Assembly (NCBI GenBank): GCA_020635535.1
Contig: JACJZP010000001.1
Span: 1 to 64,000, forward strand
Length of the DNA: 64,000 nt
Source: Flavobacteriales bacterium
GTDB lineage: Bacteria; Bacteroidota; Bacteroidia; UBA10329
Reading direction: 5' to 3'
The notes below the pieces were generated by a model. It was given only the letters and a program-made list of their open reading frames with translations. It did not search any database and was not told the DNA's origin. The position numbers and the translations under genes were made by a program. The first letter of the stretch is position 1. Every line of letters starts with the position of its first letter. Shown piece by piece: positions 8,262 to 17,798 of the stretch.

Positions 8262-9110
8262 TTAATACTCCCAAAGGTCGTGCTCAAGAATAAATATTTC
8301 TTCCTTGATTCGTTCAGCTTCAAGAAGCTGATCGATACCGTTCAACATATAATCTGAAATCAATCGATCGTAAACGTTCTTTTCCTTGTAGATATATGAT
8401 CCGAACATTCGTTTCCAGAAGATATCCTCAAGGGTTCTTCGCTCAGCATCGTTTTGACGATTAAAGACCTCAGCGCTGGCAAAGATGTTACGAGCTTCTG
8501 GGAAATAAACCCAGAACATCGGCTCCTTTCCTCTCACTTCACCCGTAGTTCTGTCAATGTTATCAGCAACAGGCTGAATTCCAATGATTCTTACCTCCAA
8601 AACTGACTTCTGCCTATCAAAGAACCAATCTTCTTTCAAACGGAACTCCTTCACATTTGCAGGATTGAACGGTTCATCAACCACCTGCATTTTCATTTCA
8701 TAAGGTGGTTCTGGATCCTCGATATAAAGTGTGTCAATAAAGTTCAACTTTCGCTCTATCTCAGCTTTAGTAAGTGTCATCGTGAATTCATCATCCAATG
8801 GATCATAAGCCGTAAGACTTCCTTCTTTAACCGCCTCCAAGATGACCTGAGTCAAACTTCTTCTATTCTTGATAGGCTCAGTTGGATAGTACAGAGGATG
8901 ATTGATCTTTTCTCTAAGATCCAGCTTTCGCCAAATACGAGTTGCCCACATTACGTCAGCTTCACGAAGATGCGTGTACGGAACTACTTTTCGTGTTGGG
9001 TAGTGTTCTTTTACATAAACACCATCCAGTACATTCTGCGCAAACAGAGAATTGTTACTAGAACAAGCCAGTACAAACCCTAAGGCAAATAATGTGAGCA
9101 AATTTTTCAT
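8262..9110 (-). CDS. gldN: Type IX secretion / gliding protein GldN (PorN)
   Basis: GldN forms, with lipoprotein GldK, the periplasmic ring of the type IX secretion system under the outer membrane. The 282-residue product has a signal peptide (about 1-24, ending LFAQ). The family segments are visible: DVMWATRIWRKLDLREKINHP near residue 50, FRLKEDWFFDRQKS near 160, FWVYFPEARN near 200 and IFWKRMFGSYIYKE near 230. Length is normal. It is the last gene of the operon and is followed by a terminator. A Cys occurs in the signal region (LACSS), but the gene context and cleavage pattern do not suggest a lipoprotein. Confidence 0.96.
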   Translation of the reverse strand: MKNLLTLFALGFVLACSSNNSLFAQNVLDGVYVKEHYPTRKVVPYTHLREADVMWATRIWRKLDLREKINHPLYYPTEPIKNRRSLTQVILEAVKEGSLTAYDPLDDEFTMTLTKAEIERKLNFIDTLYIEDPEPPYEMKMQVVDEPFNPANVKEFRLKEDWFFDRQKSVLEVRIIGIQPVADNIDRTTGEVRGKEPMFWVYFPEARNIFASAEVFNRQNDAERRTLEDIFWKRMFGSYIYKEKNVYDRLISDYMLNGIDQLLEAERIKEEIFILEHDLWEY

Positions 9111-9143
9111 AACGCTAGCTTTTAAGTGTTAACGTATATAGCA

Positions 9144-10841
9144 CTAGTTTATTTTCAAACTCATAGGCGCAAGTGGAACAGGTGTCACCCCTGGTGCTGG
9201 ACGATTGGTCTCATCAAGCATAACCGCCTTAGTATTTTCAATATAAACCCTTGAACCCTTTTTAAGTCGTTTGATCTGATCCACAACGTTAGGAGGAATA
9301 GTGCTTCCATTAACCGGGGTTGTGATTAGATCCGCTCCTACTTGAAAAACGATATCAAACTTGGTCACCTTATAGAAAAGCTCAAAGTCAAAATCCTTCA
9401 ATTTTGGAATAACAGTAGGTGCAGCAGCCAATCTGTTAGCAGATATGAGACCCTCTTCAACTCCAGCTATAGTTGGTGTTGGGGCTGGCACATTTTTCAC
9501 ACGAAATTTGAAGTCGCCCATAGGACGGCTTTTCCCATCAATCTCTGCACTTACTTTAACCACAGCCTCTGTTTCTCCTCCCTTGATTTCAGCAATGTAG
9601 TTGCCTTTACCTTCCTTATTGTCAGGTCTTAGAGAACCACCACCGGTAATTTGAGCCTTCACCAATTCAGGAGCAACTCCAGGTACGGAAATAGACAATG
9701 GATTCTTCACCCCACGGTAGAGCACATTCATCTTGGTAGGAGAAACAACCACTCCAGACTTCATCACCATGTACTCACCTTTGAACGGATAGCTCAAATA
9801 TTTTCCTGATGGTGCCTTTACCCTAATTAGACCTGAGTATTCACGTAGTCCTTCTTGAGTTGCCTTGACCGTATATGTGCCCACACCTCTATCAACAACA
9901 ACCGATGTAGTATCAACGGAGCCTATAATCGTGTTGGTACTTGTATCAACCTTGCCAATCTGTACTTGTGGATTCTGGGTTGTACTGAATGCCGCTACGA
10001 ATATTTCAGCTTTGTATTCATCCCCCTGAAAGACGAGATTTGGAGCAATGATTTTAGCCGCCAGAGTATCAAACTTGAAGTCACTGGCATCAACCTCTCC
10101 GTAGAGATACTTTATCACGTCAGATTCGGCATTACGTATGTCAGTCTGAATCTTGCTTAGATTAGTGACTACCGCTGCTAATGGAATGTGATAAAAATTA
10201 GCCAATGGCCACTCTTGAACTTCACTTTGGCTTATTCTAAGCACTGTATCGGTTTTAAAATTCACCTTCAATGCATCAATAATTGGCTGCCCCTTCTTAG
10301 GATCGACCTTATCGATAAGACGATCACGAAATGAATTGATCTTGTACATCAATTCTGAAGCCGTCCATTTACCCTCTTTCAGTTTTCCCTCTTCCCCTCC
10401 AATCATAATGTTGGTCGGAATGTCATAATTATCCTTTGAATTGACATTACGAAGTGAAAAAATTGACGATATGGAATCAAGATCGCCACTCTGACGTAGC
10501 TGGTCGATCAAAGTAGAATCCAACTTATCTGTTCGCATGATGAGATACTGCTTCAACAGCTCAACATGATGATACAAAGAATCGGATGCCTCCTTAACCT
10601 GCATGGCCTTCGCATAATAAGGTCGAACCTTTTGCTCATCGTTGGCCAATGCAACTCCGAATGCATCATACTGTGACTGGTTCTTTCCCGTGAAGTTCTG
10701 ATTTGTAAGCGAAAGGCTATCGTTAATCAAGATAAAGGAATTCAAAATCTCCTTGGATACGTTCAACGCCAATAAGGCGGTGAGTACCAAGTACATCATC
10801 CCGATCATCTTCTGCCGCGGTGTTTCTTTTCCTCCTGCCAT
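9144..10841 (-). CDS. gldM: Type IX secretion motor protein GldM (PorM)
   Basis: GldM is the single-pass inner-membrane protein that, with GldL, forms the proton-driven motor of the T9SS; its large periplasmic part contacts the GldK-GldN ring. The 565-residue product has the invariant N-terminus (MAGGKETPRQKMIGMMYLVL) with one membrane helix at about residues 14-30. The rest is the D1-D4 periplasmic region, first helical, then beta-rich. It is in the expected order between gldL and gldN, with 33 to 43 bases to its neighbours. Length is slightly above the usual 510-530 residues. Confidence 0.97.
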   Translation of the reverse strand: MAGGKETPRQKMIGMMYLVLTALLALNVSKEILNSFILINDSLSLTNQNFTGKNQSQYDAFGVALANDEQKVRPYYAKAMQVKEASDSLYHHVELLKQYLIMRTDKLDSTLIDQLRQSGDLDSISSIFSLRNVNSKDNYDIPTNIMIGGEEGKLKEGKWTASELMYKINSFRDRLIDKVDPKKGQPIIDALKVNFKTDTVLRISQSEVQEWPLANFYHIPLAAVVTNLSKIQTDIRNAESDVIKYLYGEVDASDFKFDTLAAKIIAPNLVFQGDEYKAEIFVAAFSTTQNPQVQIGKVDTSTNTIIGSVDTTSVVVDRGVGTYTVKATQEGLREYSGLIRVKAPSGKYLSYPFKGEYMVMKSGVVVSPTKMNVLYRGVKNPLSISVPGVAPELVKAQITGGGSLRPDNKEGKGNYIAEIKGGETEAVVKVSAEIDGKSRPMGDFKFRVKNVPAPTPTIAGVEEGLISANRLAAAPTVIPKLKDFDFELFYKVTKFDIVFQVGADLITTPVNGSTIPPNVVDQIKRLKKGSRVYIENTKAVMLDETNRPAPGVTPVPLAPMSLKIN

Positions 10842-10884
10842 TCTTAGTTCAGTTCAGATAGTTTTGAATGTTAGAAAGCAAGAA

Positions 10885-11682
10885 TTAACCCTGCGAACGG
10901 TTCATGGCAGACAACATATTGCCATAAACAGTATTCAATGAGCTGATATTCTGAGCCAGCTGTGCCACCTCTTCCTTGTATTTCTTGGCATCATCCACGG
11001 AGTCACTCAAGGTACCCATGAGCTCTCCCATACCGCTGTAAAGAGAATCAGAAGATTCCAAGAACTGTTTGGTTCCTTGGAGTTGTAGTTCGTACTGAGT
11101 ATTCAACCTGGTAATGTTATCAGCCATCTTCTTCATTTCTGAACCGAAGTCAACTCCTTCTCCATCAACAACCATAGCCCCAAGGGAAGCAGAAGCCTTG
11201 GTATAAGCATCTGATAGGCTTCCAACGGTTTCAGCAGCCTTCTTTACGTTGCCAACATATTCTTCAGTTGCCACGGATGCATCAGTTATCTCGCTCATTT
11301 TAGCAACGTTTTCTCCAAGTGACCGTAGATTATTACCAAGGCTCTCTATCAACTCTGGTCCAATCTTAGCCTCCTCCAATAGATTGTCCAACTCTTGAGA
11401 AGGTGAAAGTCCCTTCGCACCATTGCCACCTTTGTGGCCATCGCCACCACCTTCACCAGGAATTCCAGCTAATTCTGGGTAAACCAAACTCCAATCCGGC
11501 TCTTCATGCGGCTTTTCAAAAGCAGAGAAAAAGAAGATAACTGCCTCCGTAGACAGACCGATTACCAACATTGGACCTGCACCTGGCCAGTGTTGAATCT
11601 TGAACATCGCTCCAACAATTACAATCGCAGCACCGAAGCCATAAAGCTTCGCCATAAAACTTTTCCACTTTTTCCCTCCCAT
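10885..11682 (-). CDS. gldL: Type IX secretion motor protein GldL (PorL)
   Basis: GldL is the inner-membrane partner of GldM in the T9SS motor. Two membrane helices are visible (about residues 10-29 and 36-54), with the Lys and His in MFKIQHWPGAGP between them and Glu in the second helix (STEAVIFF), the charged residues implicated in proton use in this family. A Gly-rich linker (GEGGGDGHKGGNGAKG, about residues 76-91) leads to a long helical cytoplasmic part rich in coiled-coil heptads. The protein is 265 residues, longer than the usual 215 or so. It lies between gldK and gldM. Confidence 0.97.
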   Translation of the reverse strand: MGGKKWKSFMAKLYGFGAAIVIVGAMFKIQHWPGAGPMLVIGLSTEAVIFFFSAFEKPHEEPDWSLVYPELAGIPGEGGGDGHKGGNGAKGLSPSQELDNLLEEAKIGPELIESLGNNLRSLGENVAKMSEITDASVATEEYVGNVKKAAETVGSLSDAYTKASASLGAMVVDGEGVDFGSEMKKMADNITRLNTQYELQLQGTKQFLESSDSLYSGMGELMGTLSDSVDDAKKYKEEVAQLAQNISSLNTVYGNMLSAMNRSQG

Positions 11683-11725
11683 GATTAATGAATGATTTGG
11701 TTTATGATTATTAATAATTGAAATT

Positions 11726-12997
11726 CTAAAAATCTGCTTTATCCCGACCCAAGAAAGTCATAACAGTTCTGAATCCGATGTAACACTTAGCCGTGTCCTG
11801 ATATTCGTATGTTCTGGTTCCGGTTTGAAGATAATATCCAATATCTTTCCAAGACCCCCCACGAATAACTTTGCGTTTCAATGAAGGAGGGTCAGAATCC
11901 TTGGCATCATAATAGTAATCTGGATTAAGGTCGTGAGTGAAGCTGTAAGCACTCTCATCATAAGCATTCTTGGTCCACTCAGCAACATTACCAGACATGC
12001 AATAAAGTCCGTAATCATTTGGGGCATAACGATAAACCTTGACAGAATGAAATCCCCCGTCCGCTACATAATTTCCTCGAAGTGGCTTGTAGTTAGCCAA
12101 GAAACATCCACGACTGTTACGGATGTATGGTCCACCCCAAGGATATGGAGAAAGATCCAAACCTCCTCTAGACGCATACTCCCACTCTGACTCAGATGGC
12201 AACCTGAAATCCTGAACGAAAGTCTCCTCATTAGCCCCTAACCAACTGTTCAGCAATTGAGTTCGCCATATACAGAATGCTCTAGCCTGCTTCCATGATA
12301 CCCCGACAACAGGATAATCATCATATGCTGGATGCCAGAAATAGGCGTTTGTCATAGGTTCATTGAATGAATAGGTAAAATCATGTATCCATGATAGGGT
12401 ATCAGGATAAACATTGATAATATCACGCTTTATAAACACCGAGCGATCTTTCATACCCTGCTCTCTATTCTCCTTGCGAGCTGCTTCCTTCAAGTCAATC
12501 CAGAAATACTCGAAATTGAGTTTGCGGGTATCAATCTCTCTTCTTCTGTAGAAACGTTCATGCTCTGGAAGGTACATTTCCTCAAGAATTTCCATGAATT
12601 CCTCATCATCCCATTCGATATACTCATCCCAATTGATTCTCTCACCATATTCACCTTCTTCAAGTATATGATCATCACCAATCAAAAGATGTGCAATTGA
12701 ATCTCTTACCCAGAAAACAAATTGTCGGTACTCGTTATTTGTAATCTCCGTCTCGTCCATATAAAAAGCTTGAACAGAAACCGTTTTGGACTTAGCTGTC
12801 ACTGCATAAGGAACATCTTGATCGCTTGGCCCCATATTGTAACTCCCCATGGGTATGTACAACATCCCATATGGGTCGTCCATGTACCATTCCTCACGTC
12901 CTTGAACTCCAACCAGTTGCCCCCTGCCGTACTTACCACAACTGGTAAGACTACTAACGGCAGCTGCGAACATTCCAATAAACAGCAGCTTTCTCAT
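11726..12997 (-). CDS. gldK: Type IX secretion lipoprotein GldK (PorK)
   Basis: GldK is the outer-membrane lipoprotein of the T9SS ring. The ATG at 12997 gives 423 residues with a lipobox Cys at residue 20 (SLTSC); longer readings start at a non-ATG codon and put the signal peptide internally. The body is an FGE-sulfatase-like (formylglycine-generating enzyme) fold: GSYNMGPSDQD, DETEITNNEYRQFVFW, VGVSWKQARAFCIWR, RLPSESEWEYASRGG and KVIRGGSWKD. In GldK this fold is structural and not enzymatic. A 177-base leader separates it from porP upstream; gldL follows after 43 bases. Confidence 0.96.
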   Translation of the reverse strand: MRKLLFIGMFAAAVSSLTSCGKYGRGQLVGVQGREEWYMDDPYGMLYIPMGSYNMGPSDQDVPYAVTAKSKTVSVQAFYMDETEITNNEYRQFVFWVRDSIAHLLIGDDHILEEGEYGERINWDEYIEWDDEEFMEILEEMYLPEHERFYRRREIDTRKLNFEYFWIDLKEAARKENREQGMKDRSVFIKRDIINVYPDTLSWIHDFTYSFNEPMTNAYFWHPAYDDYPVVGVSWKQARAFCIWRTQLLNSWLGANEETFVQDFRLPSESEWEYASRGGLDLSPYPWGGPYIRNSRGCFLANYKPLRGNYVADGGFHSVKVYRYAPNDYGLYCMSGNVAEWTKNAYDESAYSFTHDLNPDYYYDAKDSDPPSLKRKVIRGGSWKDIGYYLQTGTRTYEYQDTAKCYIGFRTVMTFLGRDKADF

Positions 12998-13174
12998 GGT
13001 ATTAGGCTTTGAAATGGCCAGCGTCTGAAAAACGCCTACCATATTGGTTAACATCGTTTGAATAAACTGTTTCGTAATTGACATCCCTAAACATTTGGCT
13101 GACCATTTCCCAAAGATCAGCTTCGGCCATGCTTTAACGAAACTTTTCTTCAAATGTTGCAAAAAGGTTTTCGA

Positions 13175-14107
13175 TTATAGGAATCGGACGTTTCTGTAAC
13201 GCTGATTAGCAACAGGCGATTTCAGCTTATAGCAGTACCCGAGCATAATCTCATGACTACCACTGCTGTAGTTATTCAAACCTGATGTTGTGATATCATA
13301 AGAGTATCCCAAACGGAATTCCTTGTATTGGAAACCTGCCATAACAGCCACTGCATCATCAATTCTGTAGGAAACACCAGCCCACACCATATTTTTCCAT
13401 AGTGCACGAAGATTAATGTCAAATTGAGTTGATGCGCCATCTGTCTTCAAGAACACAGATGGATTAAGCGCCCAAGTTGGATTGATATCCCAAGTATAAC
13501 CCGCCATAGCGTAGTAGTGACGAGCAACTGTATATTCACTCAATGTACTTCCCTCCTCAAACTTCAAAGTAGGCCCGATCAAGTGGTTAGCCGAGATACC
13601 AGCATAAAGCTTATCGGTGTGATAGTAAACCCCAAAACCCAAGTCTGGAGCAACCCCGCTCGACTTTCCATTTACAATGTTCGGGTCATTTTCCTGAATA
13701 GGATCCAGCTGAGACCCATCCAACGTATTGAAGAGAATGCCACCTTCTACTCCAATCCCCAAAGTTCCTGGCCCAAGAGCCCAGCGGAACGCATAAGATA
13801 ATTTCACCCCACCTGAGTATTGGGCACCCAACTTATCAGAAAGAATAGATAGACCAAGTCCTCCGTGAAGCGCCTTAACTGTTGCATCAACATTGACAAC
13901 GGTGGTGATAGGCCTTCCATCAAAACCAACCCATTGCTGACGATGCAATGCATTAGCACAGATCCCGTTGTTACTACCTGCGTAACCCGGGTTAGCGTAA
14001 AGCCTGTTGAACATGTTCATAGTGAACTGAGGGTCTTGCTGAGCATTCGACACCTCTGCAACGAACATTAGCGCAAGAACAGCAATAGCGGTAAAAGTCT
14101 TTTTCAT
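13175..14107 (-). CDS. porP: PorP/SprF family type IX secretion outer-membrane protein
   Basis: The 310-residue protein has a signal peptide (ending SNAQQ) followed by the PorP/SprF signature QDPQFTMNMFNRLYANPGYAGS and QQWVGFDG, and a barrel of about a dozen strands. PorP-type barrels work at the outer membrane with PorK and link the T9SS to cell-surface substrates. It is the first gene of a porP-gldK-gldL-gldM-gldN operon, the order known from the porPKLMN operon of Porphyromonas gingivalis. Several SprF paralogues usually exist per genome; position next to gldK supports the porP name here. Confidence 0.93.
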   Translation of the reverse strand: MKKTFTAIAVLALMFVAEVSNAQQDPQFTMNMFNRLYANPGYAGSNNGICANALHRQQWVGFDGRPITTVVNVDATVKALHGGLGLSILSDKLGAQYSGGVKLSYAFRWALGPGTLGIGVEGGILFNTLDGSQLDPIQENDPNIVNGKSSGVAPDLGFGVYYHTDKLYAGISANHLIGPTLKFEEGSTLSEYTVARHYYAMAGYTWDINPTWALNPSVFLKTDGASTQFDINLRALWKNMVWAGVSYRIDDAVAVMAGFQYKEFRLGYSYDITTSGLNNYSSGSHEIMLGYCYKLKSPVANQRYRNVRFL

Positions 14108-14269
14108 ATCAAGTAGTTCGATTTCCTTCTTTTTCCTTTAAAATCCTTTATCGACAGGGTCGTTTCAAGAAGCGGCTAAGTAAACAAAAATTTCTTTCAA
14201 CATCAAGATGTGAAAACGATTAATCGACCAAGTGCGCATACCAACATCCGCAAGCAATCGTTTAACAGT

Positions 14270-15430
14270 TCATCCAAGTTTCTGGAAAGTCTGCCACCAT
14301 CGGTCAGGAACTCCATCCTCACAAGCAAGTTGGTAATCAGAGTAATTACAAGGCACCATGAAGTGTCGTTGGTATTTTTGGCCTCGTTTAGATGGATAAG
14401 GCACTTCCATCCACCACCTATCGCTTCTACTGCTCTTGTAGAAGATTATATCATAGGTGCCGTTTTCTAAAGTTACAATGTACTTGGTGTACTCATCCTT
14501 ACTGGCAAACGGATAGTCTTTTTTCCTGTTGGCGACACCTAATAGGAAATACCAGACCATCTGTGCAGCAAGCTTTGAAGATTGTAGTTTAAATTCCTTC
14601 AGGTTGTAAATCCCAGCAGATGTCAACTTATCGCTGAGACCGGCATACCTCATAATTGCACAGGCTTCTTCACCGTATAGTCCATTGGGCTCAGCCAGCC
14701 AATTGGCCGGATTATCTGAGGTTCGAACAGACGCCATATCAAATGAGAGAATATCCGCATTGCGCACCACGGGCTCTACTTCTTCTAACGAACCTTGCAA
14801 CTCGCCAAGACGATATACATCGAAGTACATCTTCTTCATCAGTTCAACTTCATTGGGCATGGCATGATGTGTCTGATAGCCCAGATTACTGAAATTGAAA
14901 AGGATATTTGGTTGGTGCAGAATTATCTTCTGCAAATATCTATCTGCCCGTACTTCATCATCTACATCTCCAAGATCAAATCGAGCGTCAACAGATACCA
15001 GATTCACTACCTGCTCCAGTTTCTCATATGCCGTGTAGTTCGCATAGGTAAGGTCCTGAGAGCCCCCCAAGATGAATACCAATCCGCCCTGCCTAATAAT
15101 TTCCGCTGAAGATGAGGACACAGCATAATAGGTATCCTTAACTGTATCGCCAGGAGATATAACGCCCAAATCGATGATTCTGACTGAACCAAAATGATCC
15201 TTGAGTGCATAAAGTTCTTTACGAACGGAATTGGCTACTTCTGAATCAATCTCTTGGAAACCTGCCCCACGAAATTCAGAAACGCTGAAAATGACAACCG
15301 TACCACTACTAACATGTGGAAAGGCGGTTTCCGTGTGGGCTTCTATACGAGCGCCAATTGTTCCTTCCTTCCAATCACCGAAGAGTGAATTGGGCAATGG
15401 CTCGAAAAAAAGGCTGATATCTGAAACCAT
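14270..15430 (-). CDS. Arginase/formimidoylglutamase-fold protein with lost metal ligands
   Basis: The first 290 or so residues follow the ureohydrolase fold, but the binuclear manganese motifs are broken. The usual GG(D/E)H is GGSQD (His to Gln), DAHxD is DARFD (His to Arg), and SxDxDxxDP is SFDMASVRT, which loses the second Asp. A Glu in GLYGEEA is kept. Three of six expected ligands are missing, so hydrolysis of arginine, agmatine or formimidoylglutamate is unlikely. An extra C-terminal segment of about 90 residues is rich in aromatic and basic residues (RSDRWWMEVPYPSKRG, then DRWWQTF). Its start codon directly abuts the topA stop, and the T9SS operon follows downstream, so a T9SS-related scaffold role is possible but unproven. 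Confidence 0.8.
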   Translation of the reverse strand: MVSDISLFFEPLPNSLFGDWKEGTIGARIEAHTETAFPHVSSGTVVIFSVSEFRGAGFQEIDSEVANSVRKELYALKDHFGSVRIIDLGVISPGDTVKDTYYAVSSSSAEIIRQGGLVFILGGSQDLTYANYTAYEKLEQVVNLVSVDARFDLGDVDDEVRADRYLQKIILHQPNILFNFSNLGYQTHHAMPNEVELMKKMYFDVYRLGELQGSLEEVEPVVRNADILSFDMASVRTSDNPANWLAEPNGLYGEEACAIMRYAGLSDKLTSAGIYNLKEFKLQSSKLAAQMVWYFLLGVANRKKDYPFASKDEYTKYIVTLENGTYDIIFYKSSRSDRWWMEVPYPSKRGQKYQRHFMVPCNYSDYQLACEDGVPDRWWQTFQKLG

Positions 15431-17734
15431 CTATTTACGTTGCTTGGCACCACGCTTCGGTTTGCTCCCCTGTTTTTCCATGATCTCTTTACAATCTTCC
15501 AATTTAAGAGATTCTGGATCCAGCCCTTTAGGAATCTTATAGTTATTTTTTCCTACCGCGATGTAGGGTCCATAACGACCATTCTTAACCTGCACTACGG
15601 TATCACCATCTTTAAACTCATTGATCATCATGTTCTTGAGTTGCTGACGCTTCTCTTCAATGAGTGAGATTGCTGTCTCTGCGGTTACGGTCAATGGATC
15701 TTCGTCTCCCAGGGATACAAAACTCTTTCCGTGACGCACATAAGGCCCATATTTACCAACAGCAACCACCATTTTCTCTCCTTCATATTCCCCAATGTCT
15801 CTGGGCAGTTTGAAAAGATCCAAGGCTTCATCCAATGTGATATCATCAAGGCCCTGTCCAGCCCGCAAACTCGAAAACTTGGGTTTTTCCTCATTATCTG
15901 CTTCTCCGATCTGAATCATTGGGCCGAATCTTCCTAAACGCGCGTAAACATTACGACCTGAGTCAGGGTCGACACCGAGAAGTCGTTCTCCTGTTGCCCT
16001 CTCAGCGTTTTTCTCTGTGTCCTCGGTTGTCTGGTGGAAAGGTTTGTAAAATCCATCGATCATCGAGGTCCACTCTTTCTGACCCTCGGCAATTTCATCA
16101 AACTCCTTCTCTACCTGAGCTGTGAAATTATAGTCCATGATATCACTGAAATTCTCAACGAGAAAATCGGTCACGACCTTGCCAATATCTGTAGGAAACA
16201 GTTTCATTTTTTCAGCCCCTGCAATCTCCACCTTGGTTTCTTCCGTCACTTCATTGTTCTCTAATACAATGAAGCCGTATTTCCGCTCCTTTCCATCTCT
16301 ACTTTCCTTCACCACATAATTCCTATTTATTATGGTGCTGATGGTAGGTGCATAGGTTGAAGGCCTTCCAATTCCGAGTTCCTCCAACTTTCTTACAAGA
16401 CTTGCCTCTGTGTAACGTGCAGGAGGTGAAGTGTAACGCTCTTGTCCCTCTATCTTATTATAGGTTAACGATTGTCCGACCGAAAGTTCAGGCAACATTC
16501 CCTTCTGCTCTTCGCCCTCATCATCGGTGCCTTCCAAGTAAACCTTTAGGAATCCATCGAACTTTATGACTTCACCTTGAGCAGTGAAAAACAGGTCGGA
16601 GCCGGAAACAGAGATCTGAATACTGGTGCGTTCCAGTTCGGCATCTGCCATTTGCGATGCAATGGTTCTTTTCCAGATCAATTCGTAAAGCCTTCTGTGC
16701 TGCGGCTCCCCATCAATGTTCTGTACTGACATGTAGGTGGGTCTGATGGCTTCGTGAGCTTCTTGCGCGCCTTTCGTTTTCGATGAATACTTCCTGGTTT
16801 TGGAATAAGGCTCTCCAAATTGTTTGACAACCTCTTCCCGAGAGGTGTTGAGCGCCAGATCGGAGAGATTTACGCTATCCGTTCTCATATACGTGATCTT
16901 CCCTTGCTCGTAAAGGTCTTGGGCAACACGCATGGTTCTCGATACACTCATTCCCAACTTTCGGCTGGCCTCCTGCTGCAGTGTAGAAGTAGTAAAAGGG
17001 GCAGCAGGTGTTCGCTTTGCCGGTTTTTTCTGAAGGTCTGTAACCGAGAAATTGGCATTTCTGCATTTCTCAATGAACTCCCGAGCGTCTTTCTGCGTAC
17101 CGAACCGCTGAGAAAGTTCCGCTTTGAACTCCATTCCACCGGCATTGAAAAATGCAAGTATCCGAAAAGCCGATTGTGGTGTAAACTCTTCTACTTCGCG
17201 CTCTCGCTCAACGATGAGCCTGACAGCCACCGACTGAACCCGTCCGGCAGACAGGTTAGGTTTTACCTTCTTCCAAAGAACTGGCGACAGCTCATATCCA
17301 ACCAATCTATCTAAAACCCTTCTTGCCTGTTGGGCATTCACCAGATCGACATTAATTGTGCGTGGGTTTTCCACTGCATTCATTATTGCCGATTTCGTAA
17401 TCTCGTTGAAAACGATTCGCTTGGTCTTATCCTCAGTAAGCTTCAACGCTTCTTGCAAATGCCACGATATGGCCTCCCCCTCGCGGTCCTCATCCGATGC
17501 AAGCCAAACCGTTTCGGCCTCCTTGCTGAGTTTTCGCAGTTCCTTTACAAGGTTTTCCTTGTCTTTTGGAACCACATACACGGGTTGGTAATTGTTCTCT
17601 ACATCTACCGATAGCTTTTTGGATGGAAGGTCTCTTATGTGGCCGAAACTCGACTTTACCGTAAAGTCCTTTCCGAGAAATCCTTCTATTGTTTTGGCTT
17701 TTGCAGGTGACTCAACAATTACAAGATTCTTCAT
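15431..17734 (-). CDS. topA: DNA topoisomerase I
   Basis: The 767-residue type IA topoisomerase relaxes negative supercoils by single-strand passage. The Toprim domain begins VESPAKAKTIEGFLG and holds the metal site DEDREGEAI near residue 105; the catalytic Tyr is residue 282 in ITYMRTDS. The C-terminal part carries toprim-type C-terminal repeats (GRNVYARLGRFGPMIQIG, YGPYVRHGK, GRYGPYIAVGK) in place of the four-Cys zinc fingers of the E. coli enzyme, and ends in a basic tail. It heads a minus-strand unit with the arginase-fold gene, which starts on the next base after its stop. Confidence 0.97.
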   Translation of the reverse strand: MKNLVIVESPAKAKTIEGFLGKDFTVKSSFGHIRDLPSKKLSVDVENNYQPVYVVPKDKENLVKELRKLSKEAETVWLASDEDREGEAISWHLQEALKLTEDKTKRIVFNEITKSAIMNAVENPRTINVDLVNAQQARRVLDRLVGYELSPVLWKKVKPNLSAGRVQSVAVRLIVEREREVEEFTPQSAFRILAFFNAGGMEFKAELSQRFGTQKDAREFIEKCRNANFSVTDLQKKPAKRTPAAPFTTSTLQQEASRKLGMSVSRTMRVAQDLYEQGKITYMRTDSVNLSDLALNTSREEVVKQFGEPYSKTRKYSSKTKGAQEAHEAIRPTYMSVQNIDGEPQHRRLYELIWKRTIASQMADAELERTSIQISVSGSDLFFTAQGEVIKFDGFLKVYLEGTDDEGEEQKGMLPELSVGQSLTYNKIEGQERYTSPPARYTEASLVRKLEELGIGRPSTYAPTISTIINRNYVVKESRDGKERKYGFIVLENNEVTEETKVEIAGAEKMKLFPTDIGKVVTDFLVENFSDIMDYNFTAQVEKEFDEIAEGQKEWTSMIDGFYKPFHQTTEDTEKNAERATGERLLGVDPDSGRNVYARLGRFGPMIQIGEADNEEKPKFSSLRAGQGLDDITLDEALDLFKLPRDIGEYEGEKMVVAVGKYGPYVRHGKSFVSLGDEDPLTVTAETAISLIEEKRQQLKNMMINEFKDGDTVVQVKNGRYGPYIAVGKNNYKIPKGLDPESLKLEDCKEIMEKQGSKPKRGAKQRK

Positions 17735-17798
17735 TTACGCTGGTAGATGTTTATTGATTTGGGGCACAAAGAAAACCAAATATTGAAAGGACAGCATT

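Noticed and set aside
14185..14192. AATTTTTG as a promoter for porP
   Set aside because: The first base deviates from TAnnTTTG and no -33 lies at the correct distance.
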